A DNA stretch of 64,000 bases from Azospirillum sp. B510 (GTDB taxonomy: Bacteria; Pseudomonadota; Alphaproteobacteria; Azospirillales; Azospirillaceae), in assembly GCF_000010725.1 (NCBI RefSeq), contig NC_013854.1, positions 3,129,001-3,193,000 of the forward strand. The letters are read 5' to 3'. Shown in pieces: positions 20,248 through 29,375 of this stretch. The notes under the pieces are model-generated. The model did no database searches and was not told the origin of the DNA. It was given only the letters and a program-made list of their open reading frames with translations. The translations under genes and the position numbers were made by a program. Position 1 is the stretch's first letter, and every line of letters begins with the position of its first letter.

Positions 20248-21266
20248 CCACGGCCCGACAGGATCCCGCCACCGAACACCGGCTGGACGGGCTGGAACCC
20301 GACAATCTCCTGGCCTTCCTGGCACTGCTCGGCCTGCTGCGCGCGCTGGAGGCCACCGACCGGGCGCGCGAGGCGGCGGACCGCCTGCACCCCCGCGCCT
20401 GCTGGAGCCTGGACAAGCCGCCGCTGCGCCCGGTGCTGCGTCTGGCCTGCCCGCTCACGCGGGACGAGGTGGCGGGTGAAGCGGCGCAGGGGATTAACCT
20501 GCTGACTAAAGTCCACGACTTCGGCAAACAGAAGGATCTGAACTACACCCGGCAGGAGGCCCGCGAGCTGCTGGAACAGGCGGCCGATACCGGAGCGGAT
20601 CGCGCGATTCTGCTAGCTGCGCTGATGACCGACGCCGCGATCAAGGACGAGGACAAGCCGGACACGGCTCCCATCGATCCGACGCCGCTGTGCCTGCTGT
20701 TCGGCCAGGGACATCAGCATTTCCTCGAACGGCTGGCCCGTGTCCCGGCCGAACCGGCGCCGCCGCCGCGGGGGCGCGGCAAGAAGGCCGTCACCCTGAC
20801 GGCGGCGGACTGTCTGGCCGAGGCGCTGTTCGCCCCCTGGCACCGCGACGACCCCACCTCCTCCTTCCGCTGGGATCCGGAGGAGGATGTCCGCTACGCC
20901 CTGATGGCCGGCAATCCGACCGATCCGGCCTACAAGCTCGGTACCCAGCACGGGGCGAACCGGCTGGCGGCGGTCGGGCTGGCGGCGCTGACGCTGGCAC
21001 CGGAAACGCGGGCCGGACGGGTACGGCCCACCCAGCCCGGCGGTGCCTGGAGTAAGGACGGCTTCTCCTTCGCATGGCCGGTCTGGCGCGATCCGGCGAG
21101 CCTGTCGGCGATCCGCGCCCTGCTCGGCCATCCCGATCTGCGGGAGCCGGGCGGCCTGTCCCATCTCGGCGTCGAGCATGTCTTCGCCGCCCAGCGCATT
21201 TCGGTCGGCAAATTCATGAACTTCACCCGCGCCCGGCTGATCGAAACGCCGGGCGATCCATCCTGA
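20244..21266 (+). CDS. Type I-G Csb3/Cas8-like or Cas3-extension protein
   Basis: This 340-residue protein is translationally coupled to cas3 (ATGA overlap) and is the last gene of the effector operon. It opens with LDGLEPDNLLAFLALLGLLR, which resembles the N-terminus of Csb3/Csx17-type type I-G proteins and of the family annotated as Cas3 extension. Later segments (AEALFAPWHRDDPTSSFRWD and ADR-free HVFAAQRISVGKFMNF) fit that assignment. It is the only candidate for a large (Cas8-like) subunit here, but at about half the length usual for Csx17. I cannot decide between the two names by eye. Confidence 0.65.
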   Translation: MTTARQDPATEHRLDGLEPDNLLAFLALLGLLRALEATDRAREAADRLHPRACWSLDKPPLRPVLRLACPLTRDEVAGEAAQGINLLTKVHDFGKQKDLNYTRQEARELLEQAADTGADRAILLAALMTDAAIKDEDKPDTAPIDPTPLCLLFGQGHQHFLERLARVPAEPAPPPRGRGKKAVTLTAADCLAEALFAPWHRDDPTSSFRWDPEEDVRYALMAGNPTDPAYKLGTQHGANRLAAVGLAALTLAPETRAGRVRPTQPGGAWSKDGFSFAWPVWRDPASLSAIRALLGHPDLREPGGLSHLGVEHVFAAQRISVGKFMNFTRARLIETPGDPS

Positions 21267-21273
21267 CGGCGGC

Positions 21274-24200
21274 TCACCCCAGCTCCAGCAGCCGCCCGAC
21301 CACCGGCATGTGGATGAAGCATCCCAGCACCGGGCGGCCGCTGGCCTCCGCCACCAGCCGGGCGTAAAGCGCCAGCTGGGGCGCATGCTCCAAGGCGCGC
21401 TCGCCCCACCGCTCATGCGGGCCCGGAAAAGCCTTGTGGTCGAGGATCACCCAGCCCGCCCCCGCATCGACCAGCAGGTCGATGCGGCCCGACACCCGTT
21501 GCAGGCCAAGCCGCCCCTGCACCGGCACCTCGCACCGCCAGCCAGCCCCCGGCCAGCGGGCCGCCAGCAGGCGCCACAGCCGGTCGCCCGCCTCGACCAG
21601 GGCGTCGGCCATCCCCGGCAGTTCCCAGCGCGCCAGCAGCCCGGCGGCCAGCGCCAGCCGGCGGGCTGTTGGAATTTCCGGCCGGTCCACCGCCAGAAAG
21701 CCATGCATCGCCTCGCCCAGCCGGGTGATGTCGGCGCCGCCGGGGGTCGGCAGGCGCTCCCCCAGCCGCGTTTCTCCCAGCAGGACGGGAGACGGCGCAC
21801 CGGCTGCCGGACGCCAGCGGCTGGGAACGATCCGCAAGGGTGGATGTTCCACCGGGGCCGCGGGCGGCAGGGTGAAGACGGATGCCTCCGGATCGGCGGA
21901 CGACCGCAGCTCCGTTTCCTCCGGCGGCTCGAAGGCGGCAAGCCTGACCGGATGGGTGGCGGCGGCGACCCGCAATTCCGGCTCGTCGCCCGCCGCCGGC
22001 AACCGGACCACCGGCTCACCGTCCGCGTCCCGGGGCGCGGCCAACCAGGCGGCGCCGTGCCGGGCCTGGGCCAGGACCAGATAATCCCGTGCCCGCGTCA
22101 GCCCGACATAGAGCAGGCGCACGGCTTCCGCCTGCTCGCGGGCGCGGGCGGCGGCCATTTCCGGGCTGGCGTCGGCGGGACCGTCCAGCCCGGTGCCCTT
22201 GCGCTGCTTCTCATAGGGCCAGGGCCACCAGCGCAGCCAGCGCCCGGTCAGCGGGTTCCAGGGATCGACACCGTCCGCCGGCCCCTCCACCGACAGGCCA
22301 AAAGGCGACGGGTCCGGTCCCTCCTGAAGGTCGAGCGCGATCACCAGCGGCCATTCCAGCCCCTTGGCCTGATGGTAGGTCATCACCCGCACCGCCGCGG
22401 CATCGGTGGCGGGCGGCTGGTCGCCCCCCTTGTCCACATCGCTCAAAAAGCCGATCAGGCCGCCCGCAGTGGCCGCTCCACGGCTGGCGCGGCACTCCTC
22501 CTCGTAATCGCGGGCCAGTCCGCGCAACGCGTCGAGATTGGCCAGCCGCCCGGCGGCGTCGCCCCAGCGCTTGACCCGCTCCACCACTCCGCCGGCCATC
22601 ATGGCGATTTCCAGCGCCTCCACCGGGGTGAGGCGCAGAAGCCGCCCGCGCGCGGCGTCGAGCGCCCGCAGCGCCTCCGACTCCTCCCGCGCCCGCCGGG
22701 CGGCGTCGGGGCGCAGCCATTCCTCCAACCAGCTCGACTGTCCACCGCCATCCCCGTCCGCATGGGCCAGTTCCACCATCGCCAGCGTGTCGGCCGGATC
22801 GACCAGATAGCGCAGGGCGGCGAGCGCCAGACCGGCCTCCGGCGTCGAGACCAGACCCTGCCGTCCGACCGCCACCTTCAGCCCGGCGGCGGCCAGCGCC
22901 CGCGCCATGGTGGCGCACCGCTCGTTCTTGCGGCAGAGGATGGCGATGTCCTCGCCCCGGATCGGACGGGTGAGACCGTCCCGGTCGCCGCGCACACCGA
23001 CCGGCCAAGCCTCGGGCACCGCCAGCACGGTCGCGACGCCGCGGGCGAGCGCAGCAAGCGCCTGATCCCAGTTCTTGCCGCCCAGCGTCCACAACGCCAG
23101 CGGCGGCGGCTGGTCGGCACCGTCCTTGCGGGCGCAGCCGCCGACCGTCGCATCGTCCCGCGCGATCCCCAGCGGCGGGAAGGCGGTGCCGAACAGGTCG
23201 TTGTGGAAGGCGACCAGACCGGGGCGCGAGCGCCAGCTCGTCGGCAGCCGCTCGGTCACGCCGGCGGTGGCGCGCGGCACCGTGGCGACCACCGCGTCGA
23301 TCAGCGCCGGATCGGTGCCGCGAAAGCCATAGATCGCCTGCTTGGCGTCGCCGACCCAGACGGAGCGGCGAACCACCCGAGCCAGCCGGAGGAACAGGGC
23401 GAGCTGGATCGGGCTGGTGTCCTGGAACTCGTCGACCAGCGCCAGCTCGATCCGCTCGGCCAGCCGGGCACGCAGCTCGGGCCGTTCCATCAGGGCCAGC
23501 GCCTCGCACTCCTGATCGACGAAATCGACGAGTCCCCGGTCGCGCTTGAACCGGCCATAGGCCTCCATCGCCTCGGCGGCGCAGCGGAACACCCCGTCGA
23601 CCAGGGCGCGCAGGTCGGCGCGGAGACGGGGATGGCGCAGATGGGCGCCGGCCGCCTCCCGCACCGGATCGACCTGGGCGGTCCAGCGCTTGCCGGCATC
23701 GATTTTGCCGAGCCGCACCCATTCGGCCCAGGGCAGCGGACGCCCGTCATCCAGCAGGGCGGCGGCGTCCTTCAGGACCGCCAATGCATCCGCCGTCTTC
23801 TTCACACCGGTGTCGCCGGCAGCACCGATGGCGGCGACGGCGGCGGACACCGCGTCGGCCAGGGCGCGGTCGAGCGGTTCGCCGGACTCCGCCGCTGGCG
23901 GCAGCAGGGCGAACAGCCCGGCGAGCGAGCGCTCGGCCGATAAGGCGAGGTCATCCGGCGCGATGCCGTTCAGCCGCGCCCTGGCGCCGACCTCCTGCAC
24001 CAGACCGCGCCAGTCCGGCAGCCGCAGGCGCCAGGCGGCGGCTTCGACGCCGTCGCCATGGCGGAGAATAACCGTGTCGGCCGCCGCGGCGAACAGGGCG
24101 GCGGCGCGCTCCTCGGCGATCACCTCGGCGACGGGGGAGCGCCCGGCCTCCAGCGCGAAATCGGCGGCGATGCGGCCGAACAGGGCGTTGACGGTGCCGA

Positions 24201-24438
24201 TCCGCCCGGCCAGCGCATCGCGCGCCGCCTCGTTCAGGCCGGCCTCGAACCGCCCGCCGCGAATGCGTTCCAGCAGTTCAGCCGCCGCCTTGCGGGTGAA
24301 GGTGGTGGCGAGGATCGCCTCCGGCGCTGTGCCCGCCGCGACGGCGTCGAGATAAGCGCGGGTCAGCCGGTGGGTCTTGCCGGTGCCGGCGCTGGCCGTC
24401 ACCAGATCGATCGGGGTCAGATCGTCAGGTGTGTTCAT
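21274..24438 (-). CDS. AddA/RecB-like UvrD helicase with C-terminal nuclease
   Basis: This 1054-residue protein is a superfamily 1A helicase fused to a PD-(D/E)XK nuclease, the architecture of AddA, which resects double-strand breaks with AddB. Walker A TASAGTGKTHRL lies at residues 14-25, motif II LVDEFQDTSPIQL near 333, WVGDAKQAIYGFRGTDP just after, motif V region TYHQAKGLEWPLVIAL near 688, and LLYVGLTRARDYLVLA near 773. The nuclease has GRIDLLVDAGAGWVILDHK near 984-1003. ATG at 24438 overlaps the stop of the upstream partner (ATGA). The gene lies inside the cas locus on the opposite strand. Whether it is an extra copy beside a housekeeping AddA cannot be seen here. Confidence 0.85.
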   Translation of the reverse strand: MNTPDDLTPIDLVTASAGTGKTHRLTRAYLDAVAAGTAPEAILATTFTRKAAAELLERIRGGRFEAGLNEAARDALAGRIGTVNALFGRIAADFALEAGRSPVAEVIAEERAAALFAAAADTVILRHGDGVEAAAWRLRLPDWRGLVQEVGARARLNGIAPDDLALSAERSLAGLFALLPPAAESGEPLDRALADAVSAAVAAIGAAGDTGVKKTADALAVLKDAAALLDDGRPLPWAEWVRLGKIDAGKRWTAQVDPVREAAGAHLRHPRLRADLRALVDGVFRCAAEAMEAYGRFKRDRGLVDFVDQECEALALMERPELRARLAERIELALVDEFQDTSPIQLALFLRLARVVRRSVWVGDAKQAIYGFRGTDPALIDAVVATVPRATAGVTERLPTSWRSRPGLVAFHNDLFGTAFPPLGIARDDATVGGCARKDGADQPPPLALWTLGGKNWDQALAALARGVATVLAVPEAWPVGVRGDRDGLTRPIRGEDIAILCRKNERCATMARALAAAGLKVAVGRQGLVSTPEAGLALAALRYLVDPADTLAMVELAHADGDGGGQSSWLEEWLRPDAARRAREESEALRALDAARGRLLRLTPVEALEIAMMAGGVVERVKRWGDAAGRLANLDALRGLARDYEEECRASRGAATAGGLIGFLSDVDKGGDQPPATDAAAVRVMTYHQAKGLEWPLVIALDLQEGPDPSPFGLSVEGPADGVDPWNPLTGRWLRWWPWPYEKQRKGTGLDGPADASPEMAAARAREQAEAVRLLYVGLTRARDYLVLAQARHGAAWLAAPRDADGEPVVRLPAAGDEPELRVAAATHPVRLAAFEPPEETELRSSADPEASVFTLPPAAPVEHPPLRIVPSRWRPAAGAPSPVLLGETRLGERLPTPGGADITRLGEAMHGFLAVDRPEIPTARRLALAAGLLARWELPGMADALVEAGDRLWRLLAARWPGAGWRCEVPVQGRLGLQRVSGRIDLLVDAGAGWVILDHKAFPGPHERWGERALEHAPQLALYARLVAEASGRPVLGCFIHMPVVGRLLELG

Positions 24439-27164
24439 GCGCCGACGCTCCCGACGCCGCACAGGCGTCCATATCCGCAGAAGTTGCAGGGTGGTTCCAA
24501 GGTCAATCCGGCCGGTTCGTGCGATCCGGGGCCGCCGTCGCCGGGAATCCCGGCCGCCCGGATGTCGCCATCGGCCAGACGCTCCAGCGCCGCCGAGCGG
24601 CCGCTCCAGGCGGCGCGCCAGACCGCCGGCAGGTCGCTGCCCGGCACATGCAGATGCGGCGGGAAAGGGGCCGGCGCGCAAGCCAGAAGCCGCTGCTGGG
24701 CCAGCATCATGTAGCCGGCGGGAACCGCCGGGCCCGCCTCGCCGCCGACCAGCCGGCCATAAACCGCGAGCTGCACCGCCCGCCCCTCGGCGATCTCCTG
24801 GCGGCGGCGCTTGTCGCCGCCGCTCCATTTCAGGTCGAGCACCACCGGCGCGCCCGCCGCCGTTTCCAGCAGCAGGTCGATCCGCCCCTCCAGCGTCACG
24901 CCGCCAAGGTCGGCCTCCACCGCAACCTCGCAGCCGCGCACCCGCAGCCCGGCCTCGGCGATCAGCACCACCAGCCGGCGGGCCGCCTCCGCCACGCCAG
25001 CACGGGCGCGCTCCATCTCCAGCCCCAGGCCGGGGCGCAGCAGCGGCGCCGCCAAAGCCGGCAGCAGACGGTCGAACAGAGCGGCGGCGCGGGTGGCGGC
25101 GTCATCCGGCGTCCAGTCGGGCCGCTCGGTCAGCAACGCGGCGAGCACCGCATGGGCGAGCGAACCGAGCAGACGCACCCCGTCCGGGATGGCGCGCAGC
25201 ACGCCGGACCGGATGCCGGCGACATGGTGCAGCACCCAGGCGAGGGGGCAGCCGAGCAGACGTTCGAGGCTGGTGGCCGACAGCCGGTCCGGCACCGCGA
25301 CCGCCCCGGCGGGAACCCGCCAGCGCGCCCGTGGCTGGGGTGGCACTCCCGGCTCCAGCTCCTTGCGGGTGAGCGTCCGCCCGGCGAAGGTCAGGCGATC
25401 CGCCGTCAGGGCGGCGCCCGCCGACAGCGGCGGGCAACGGGCCAATGCCGGTCCGATCTCGTGCCACAACGGATGGTCGGCCGTCACCTCCCCGGCGATC
25501 CGGCGCGGCTTGACCAGGATCAGCCGGTCGACCGCGTTCAGCAACGGCAGCCGCCATGCCCAGGCCTCGCGGGCCAGACGCGCGCCCGCAGGCTCCGGCA
25601 GGCAGCCGGCGCCGGCCAGCGCCAGACGCTCCGCATTGCTCCACGGGATGGCGGGATGGGTGGCGGCCGGCTCGACGAAGCCCCACCACAGCACGGTGCC
25701 GGCCGCCCCCCAGATCTGTCCGGGATCATCGACCGTCGCCCAGGCCGCCGCCTCCGCCCCGCCGGCCGGCACGGCGACGCCGTCGGCGACCACCATGTCG
25801 AGCATGCGGTCCAGCTGCGGCCGCGACAGCCGAGGCAAACCGCAGGCGGCGACCACCGCCGCCATCGTCTCCGCCTGGTCGGCGACGGCGTCCAGCATCT
25901 CGTCGCGCTCACCACCCTGATTTCCCGGCCGGGGTGCCGCGCGCCCGCGCGCCCAGGCCGCCACCCGCCCGCACAAGGCCACCGCTGTAGGCACCGGCAC
26001 CCCCGCCGTCTCCGGAAAGCGGGCGCTTTCCAGCCAGCCGCGCCACTCCCGCTCCTCCGCCGCCAGCCGCCGTTCCAGCTCCTTGCCGGACAGGCCGCGC
26101 GCCTCCAGCCTCGCGCGGCGACGGTCGCGCGCGGTGCGCCACGCCTCCTGCCAGACCGGACCGCCGATGCCCGGCGCCTTGACCAGCGCATCGGCGAAGG
26201 CTTCCGCCACCCCGGACGGGATCGGCGACTGCGGCAGGGTCAGCAGTTCCATCAGGCGGTGGGCGTCCAACGGTTCCCACAGCGCGGCGAAGGCCAGAGG
26301 CAACACCTGCGCCGCCCCCCGCCAGGGCGAGCGCCCAGCCCCGCCGGGACGGGGAAGCCCCAGACGGCGGCAGGCCTCGTCCAGCAGCGTGGTGCGCTGG
26401 CCCCGGACGATCACCAGCTGATGATTGAGGTCCGGCCGGGCGGCGAGCCAGCCGGCCACCACCTCCGCCGCCATCCATTCATCGTCGGCCTCCAGCACCG
26501 TCACAGTGCCGTCGCCGTCGGCCTCCGCGCTGCGGTCGCCGGCAAGACGACGCCCGAGAGCCGCCAGATCGCCAGCCCCCAACGCGTCCCCCTCCTTGCC
26601 CCCTTCCTTGCCCCCTTCCTTGCATGGCAGGATGCGGACACCCGCCGCCGCCAGCCGGTCCAGCAGAAGCCGCCAGCCCGGCGGCAGCAACCCCGCCGGC
26701 GTGGCGAGGCGCAATTCCGAAACCGGCAAGGCCGGCGGCAAGCCGGCCAGCGCGTCGAGCAAAGCACGCAGACGGTCGGCGCGGCCGGGTGCCAGCGGTC
26801 CGTCCGCCCGTTCCACCGCCGCGAGCGTCGACAACCGCTCGCCCCCGGCGGGATCCGCACCGACCCAGCCGGCTTCGACCAGCGCATCGCGCCAGCCGAG
26901 GATCAGGGCGGCGACCGCCCAGCCATCGGCGGCCAGCGCCGCGCTGAAGAAACGCGCGCCATCGTCCACCGCCCGCAAGCGGGCCAGGAACTGGGCGACG
27001 CGCAGCACCTGCGGCGCATCCGGCCCGCCGAGGCCAATGACGCTTTCCAGCAGTCCCAGCAGCCCCTCCGGTCCGACCACCGCATCGCCCAGGCCACGGA
27101 TGCCGCCGTCGGGCGTTTCCGGCCAACGGGTGCCGTCCAGATGCCAGCCGAACTGGATGCGCAT
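24435..27164 (-). CDS. AddB-like PD-(D/E)XK nuclease with Fe-S cysteines
   Basis: This 909-residue protein is the likely partner of the downstream AddA-like helicase, to which it is coupled by ATGA. The C-terminal RecB-type nuclease shows GRIDLLLETAAGAPVVLDLK (about residues 758-777). The four-cysteine Fe-S staple of AddB-type nucleases is present: one Cys in LLGCPLAWVLHHVAG (about 638) and three in PCNFCGYGRLCG (about 892-903). No Walker A is evident at the N-terminus, so the helicase-like half is probably inactive. A strong purine-rich ribosome site (GAGGGGAGGG) precedes the ATG. It diverges from cas4-cas1. Confidence 0.8.
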   Translation of the reverse strand: MRIQFGWHLDGTRWPETPDGGIRGLGDAVVGPEGLLGLLESVIGLGGPDAPQVLRVAQFLARLRAVDDGARFFSAALAADGWAVAALILGWRDALVEAGWVGADPAGGERLSTLAAVERADGPLAPGRADRLRALLDALAGLPPALPVSELRLATPAGLLPPGWRLLLDRLAAAGVRILPCKEGGKEGGKEGDALGAGDLAALGRRLAGDRSAEADGDGTVTVLEADDEWMAAEVVAGWLAARPDLNHQLVIVRGQRTTLLDEACRRLGLPRPGGAGRSPWRGAAQVLPLAFAALWEPLDAHRLMELLTLPQSPIPSGVAEAFADALVKAPGIGGPVWQEAWRTARDRRRARLEARGLSGKELERRLAAEEREWRGWLESARFPETAGVPVPTAVALCGRVAAWARGRAAPRPGNQGGERDEMLDAVADQAETMAAVVAACGLPRLSRPQLDRMLDMVVADGVAVPAGGAEAAAWATVDDPGQIWGAAGTVLWWGFVEPAATHPAIPWSNAERLALAGAGCLPEPAGARLAREAWAWRLPLLNAVDRLILVKPRRIAGEVTADHPLWHEIGPALARCPPLSAGAALTADRLTFAGRTLTRKELEPGVPPQPRARWRVPAGAVAVPDRLSATSLERLLGCPLAWVLHHVAGIRSGVLRAIPDGVRLLGSLAHAVLAALLTERPDWTPDDAATRAAALFDRLLPALAAPLLRPGLGLEMERARAGVAEAARRLVVLIAEAGLRVRGCEVAVEADLGGVTLEGRIDLLLETAAGAPVVLDLKWSGGDKRRRQEIAEGRAVQLAVYGRLVGGEAGPAVPAGYMMLAQQRLLACAPAPFPPHLHVPGSDLPAVWRAAWSGRSAALERLADGDIRAAGIPGDGGPGSHEPAGLTLEPPCNFCGYGRLCGVGSVGA

Positions 27165-27358
27165 GCCGCCCTCCCCTCACAACCCCATGGGCGACGATTG
27201 CCTCGGCAATCTAAACAAAAGGTTGACAATAAGGTGTTTATATATCTTAAAATTGCAAATAGCGAATAATTTGTTCTTTTTTGAGTTTTAATCAGGAAAT
27301 ATTCCCCTTTTGGTTAGGGGGGTAGCTCGGGCAAGTCATCCGTCAGGGAGTGGTGCCG
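27165..27358. promoter_or_regulatory. Divergent AT-rich promoter region, nuclease pair / cas4-cas1
   Basis: This 194-bp stretch is strikingly AT-rich between GC-rich genes. On the + strand a perfect TTGACA sits at 27223-27228, with the nearest A/T-rich -10 candidate TAAAAT at 27248-27253. The 19-bp spacing is long, so the pair is only suggestive. Promoters for both divergent operons should lie here, which would allow joint regulation of the helicase-nuclease pair and the adaptation genes. Confidence 0.5.
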
Positions 27359-29062
27359 ATGACCGAACAGTTGAGCCTCGCCCTTCCCGCCCCGCCGGAA
27401 AGCGATCCCGACCTGCTGGTGCCGGCGCGCATGGTCAATGAATGGGTCTATTGCCCGCGTCTGGCCTATCTGGAATGGGTCGAAGGCAGTTGGGCGGCCA
27501 GCGCCGATACGGAGGAAGGCAAGCGGATCCATGCCCGCGTCGATGCCGGGCGCGGCACCCTGCCCCCGCCGGAGGAGGCCGACGAGGCCCCGCCCTTCGA
27601 GGTCCGCTCCATCGAGCTGTCGTCCGAACGGCTTGGGCTGGTCGCCAAGATGGACGTGATCGAGGGGGATGACGGCATTCTCACCCCCATCGATTTCAAG
27701 AAGGGCAAGCGCCCCCATGTGGAAGGTGGCGCCTATGAACCGGAAAAGGTCCAGCTCTGCGCCCAGGGGCTGGTGCTGGAGGACAACGGATACCGGGTGG
27801 GCGACGGATTCCTGTGGTTTTCCGGCAGCCGGGAACGGGTGCCGGTTGCCTTCGACGAGGAGCTGCGCGCCCGCACCCGCGAAGCGGCTTCGGGCCTGCG
27901 TCTGGCTGCCGCCGCCCGCCGCATCCCGCCGCCGCTCGACAACAGCCGCAAATGCGCGAAATGCTCGCTGCTGCCGATCTGCCTGCCGGACGAGGTCAAT
28001 CTGTTCCGCAGCGGCGGCCCGCCGCGCACGCCGCCGCCGGCCGCCGATTCGGCCATGCCGCTCTATGTCCAGCAGCCGGGGGCGCGGGTCGGCAAGAAAG
28101 GCGACCTGCTGGTGATCACAGCGGAGAACGAGCAGGATCGCGAGGTGCCGATCGGCGAGGTCTCCGAACTGGTGCTCTCGGGCCCGGTGTCGCTGTCCAC
28201 GCCGGCCCTGCATGCGCTGGTGCGCGAGGAAATCCCCATCGCCTGGATGTCCAGCGGATTCTGGTTCATGGCCACCACCGGCGGGCGGGGGCCGCGCAGC
28301 GCGCATGCGCGAGAGGCGCAATATGCGGTGCGCGGCGACGCCTTCCGCCGGCTTCTGTTCGCCCGTGACCTCGTCCGGGCGAAACTGCGCAACCAGCGCA
28401 CCATCCTGCGCCGGAACTGGCGGGCGACCGAAGCCGAGCGCGAGCATGCCGCCGATACGCTGAAACGGCTGGCCGAGCGCACCGCGAAGGTCGCCTCGCT
28501 GCCGGAACTTCTGGGAGTCGAGGGCGAAGGGGCCGCGGTCTATTTCCGCGCCTTTCCCTCCCTGTTCACCGACAAGGTGGCGGGGCTGCCGGAGTTCGGC
28601 TTCGACCGGCGCTCTCGGCGTCCGCCGGCCGACCCGGTCAATGCCTGCCTGTCGCTGTGCTATTCGCTGCTGGCGCGCACCTGCGCCACGGCGCTGGAGA
28701 TCGCCGGACTGGATCCCTGGGCCGGCCTGTACCACGCCGACAGGCCGGGCCGCCCGGCGCTGGCTTTGGATCTGATGGAGCCGTTGCGGCCGATCCTGGC
28801 CGATTCCACGGTGCTGATGGTCCTGAACAACGGAGAGCTTTCGCCCGGCGATTTCATCACCGTGGGACCGGGCTGCAACCTGACGGTCGCGGGACGGCGA
28901 ACACTGATCCGCGCCTTCGAGCGGCGGCTGGAACAGGAGGCGTCCCATCCGGACTTCGGCTATCAGATCTCGATGCGGCGGATGCTTCATGTGCAGGCGC
29001 GTTTGCTGGCCCGCCATCTGCTGGGCGAATTCGACCGCTACACGCATTACTGCCCACGATAA
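27359..29062 (+). CDS. cas4-cas1: Cas4-Cas1 fusion, spacer acquisition enzyme
   Basis: This 567-residue fusion is diagnostic of type I-G. The N-terminal Cas4 nuclease shows NEWVYCPRLAYLEW (Cys about 31), the metal-binding IDFKKGK (about 111) and the C-terminal KCAKCSLLPICL cysteines (about 198-208), which together hold a Fe-S cluster. Cas1 starts near residue 230 and keeps the catalytic Glu (GVEGEGAAVYF, about 387), His (GLYHADRPG, about 457) and Asp (ALDLMEPLRP, about 470). Cas4 trims prespacers and selects the PAM; Cas1 integrates them with Cas2. ATG at 27359 is preferred, 8 nt after AGGGAG, over in-frame GTGs at 27350 and 27353. Confidence 0.93.
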   Translation: MTEQLSLALPAPPESDPDLLVPARMVNEWVYCPRLAYLEWVEGSWAASADTEEGKRIHARVDAGRGTLPPPEEADEAPPFEVRSIELSSERLGLVAKMDVIEGDDGILTPIDFKKGKRPHVEGGAYEPEKVQLCAQGLVLEDNGYRVGDGFLWFSGSRERVPVAFDEELRARTREAASGLRLAAAARRIPPPLDNSRKCAKCSLLPICLPDEVNLFRSGGPPRTPPPAADSAMPLYVQQPGARVGKKGDLLVITAENEQDREVPIGEVSELVLSGPVSLSTPALHALVREEIPIAWMSSGFWFMATTGGRGPRSAHAREAQYAVRGDAFRRLLFARDLVRAKLRNQRTILRRNWRATEAEREHAADTLKRLAERTAKVASLPELLGVEGEGAAVYFRAFPSLFTDKVAGLPEFGFDRRSRRPPADPVNACLSLCYSLLARTCATALEIAGLDPWAGLYHADRPGRPALALDLMEPLRPILADSTVLMVLNNGELSPGDFITVGPGCNLTVAGRRTLIRAFERRLEQEASHPDFGYQISMRRMLHVQARLLARHLLGEFDRYTHYCPR

Positions 29063-29078
29063 GCGAGAGGGGCCGCCG

Positions 29079-29375
29079 ATGGCTGGCAACGAGCGTCTTT
29101 ACATCGTGACTTACGACATCGGCGACCCGAAACGGGGGCGGCGGGTATTCAAGGCGATGGAGGGCTATGGCCGCTGGCTTCAGCTTTCGGTTTTCCAATG
29201 CCGCCTGACCCCGCGCCGACGGGCGGCCTTGGGCGCCCGACTGGACGGTCTGATCAAGCCGTCGGAGGATCATGTCCTGATCATGGACATCGGTCCGGCC
29301 GAAACAGTGGATTTGCGAATAGAGAGCCTTGGCCGTCCATTCGACACGATCCGGCGCGAGGCGATCGTGGTGTGA
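29079..29375 (+). CDS. cas2: Cas2, spacer acquisition subunit
   Basis: This 98-residue Cas2 has the ferredoxin-like start LYIVTYDIGDPKRGRRVFKAM with the conserved Asp and the GYGRWLQLSVFQCRLTP strand. It bridges two Cas1 dimers in the integration complex. It lies 16 bp after cas4-cas1, with GAGAGGGG as ribosome site, and is the last gene before the leader and array. Confidence 0.93.
   Translation: MAGNERLYIVTYDIGDPKRGRRVFKAMEGYGRWLQLSVFQCRLTPRRRAALGARLDGLIKPSEDHVLIMDIGPAETVDLRIESLGRPFDTIRREAIVV

Noticed and set aside
24439..24828. An upstream extension of the AddA-like protein
   Set aside because: The frame is open for 130 more codons, but it overlaps the AddB-like gene and the extra sequence is low-complexity. 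ATG at 24438 with the ATGA overlap and immediate Walker A is the natural start.
24435..27291. Long + strand frames opposite the AddB-like gene
   Set aside because: The composition is Pro/Arg/Gln-rich shadow sequence; the - strand frame carries nuclease motifs and a good ribosome site.
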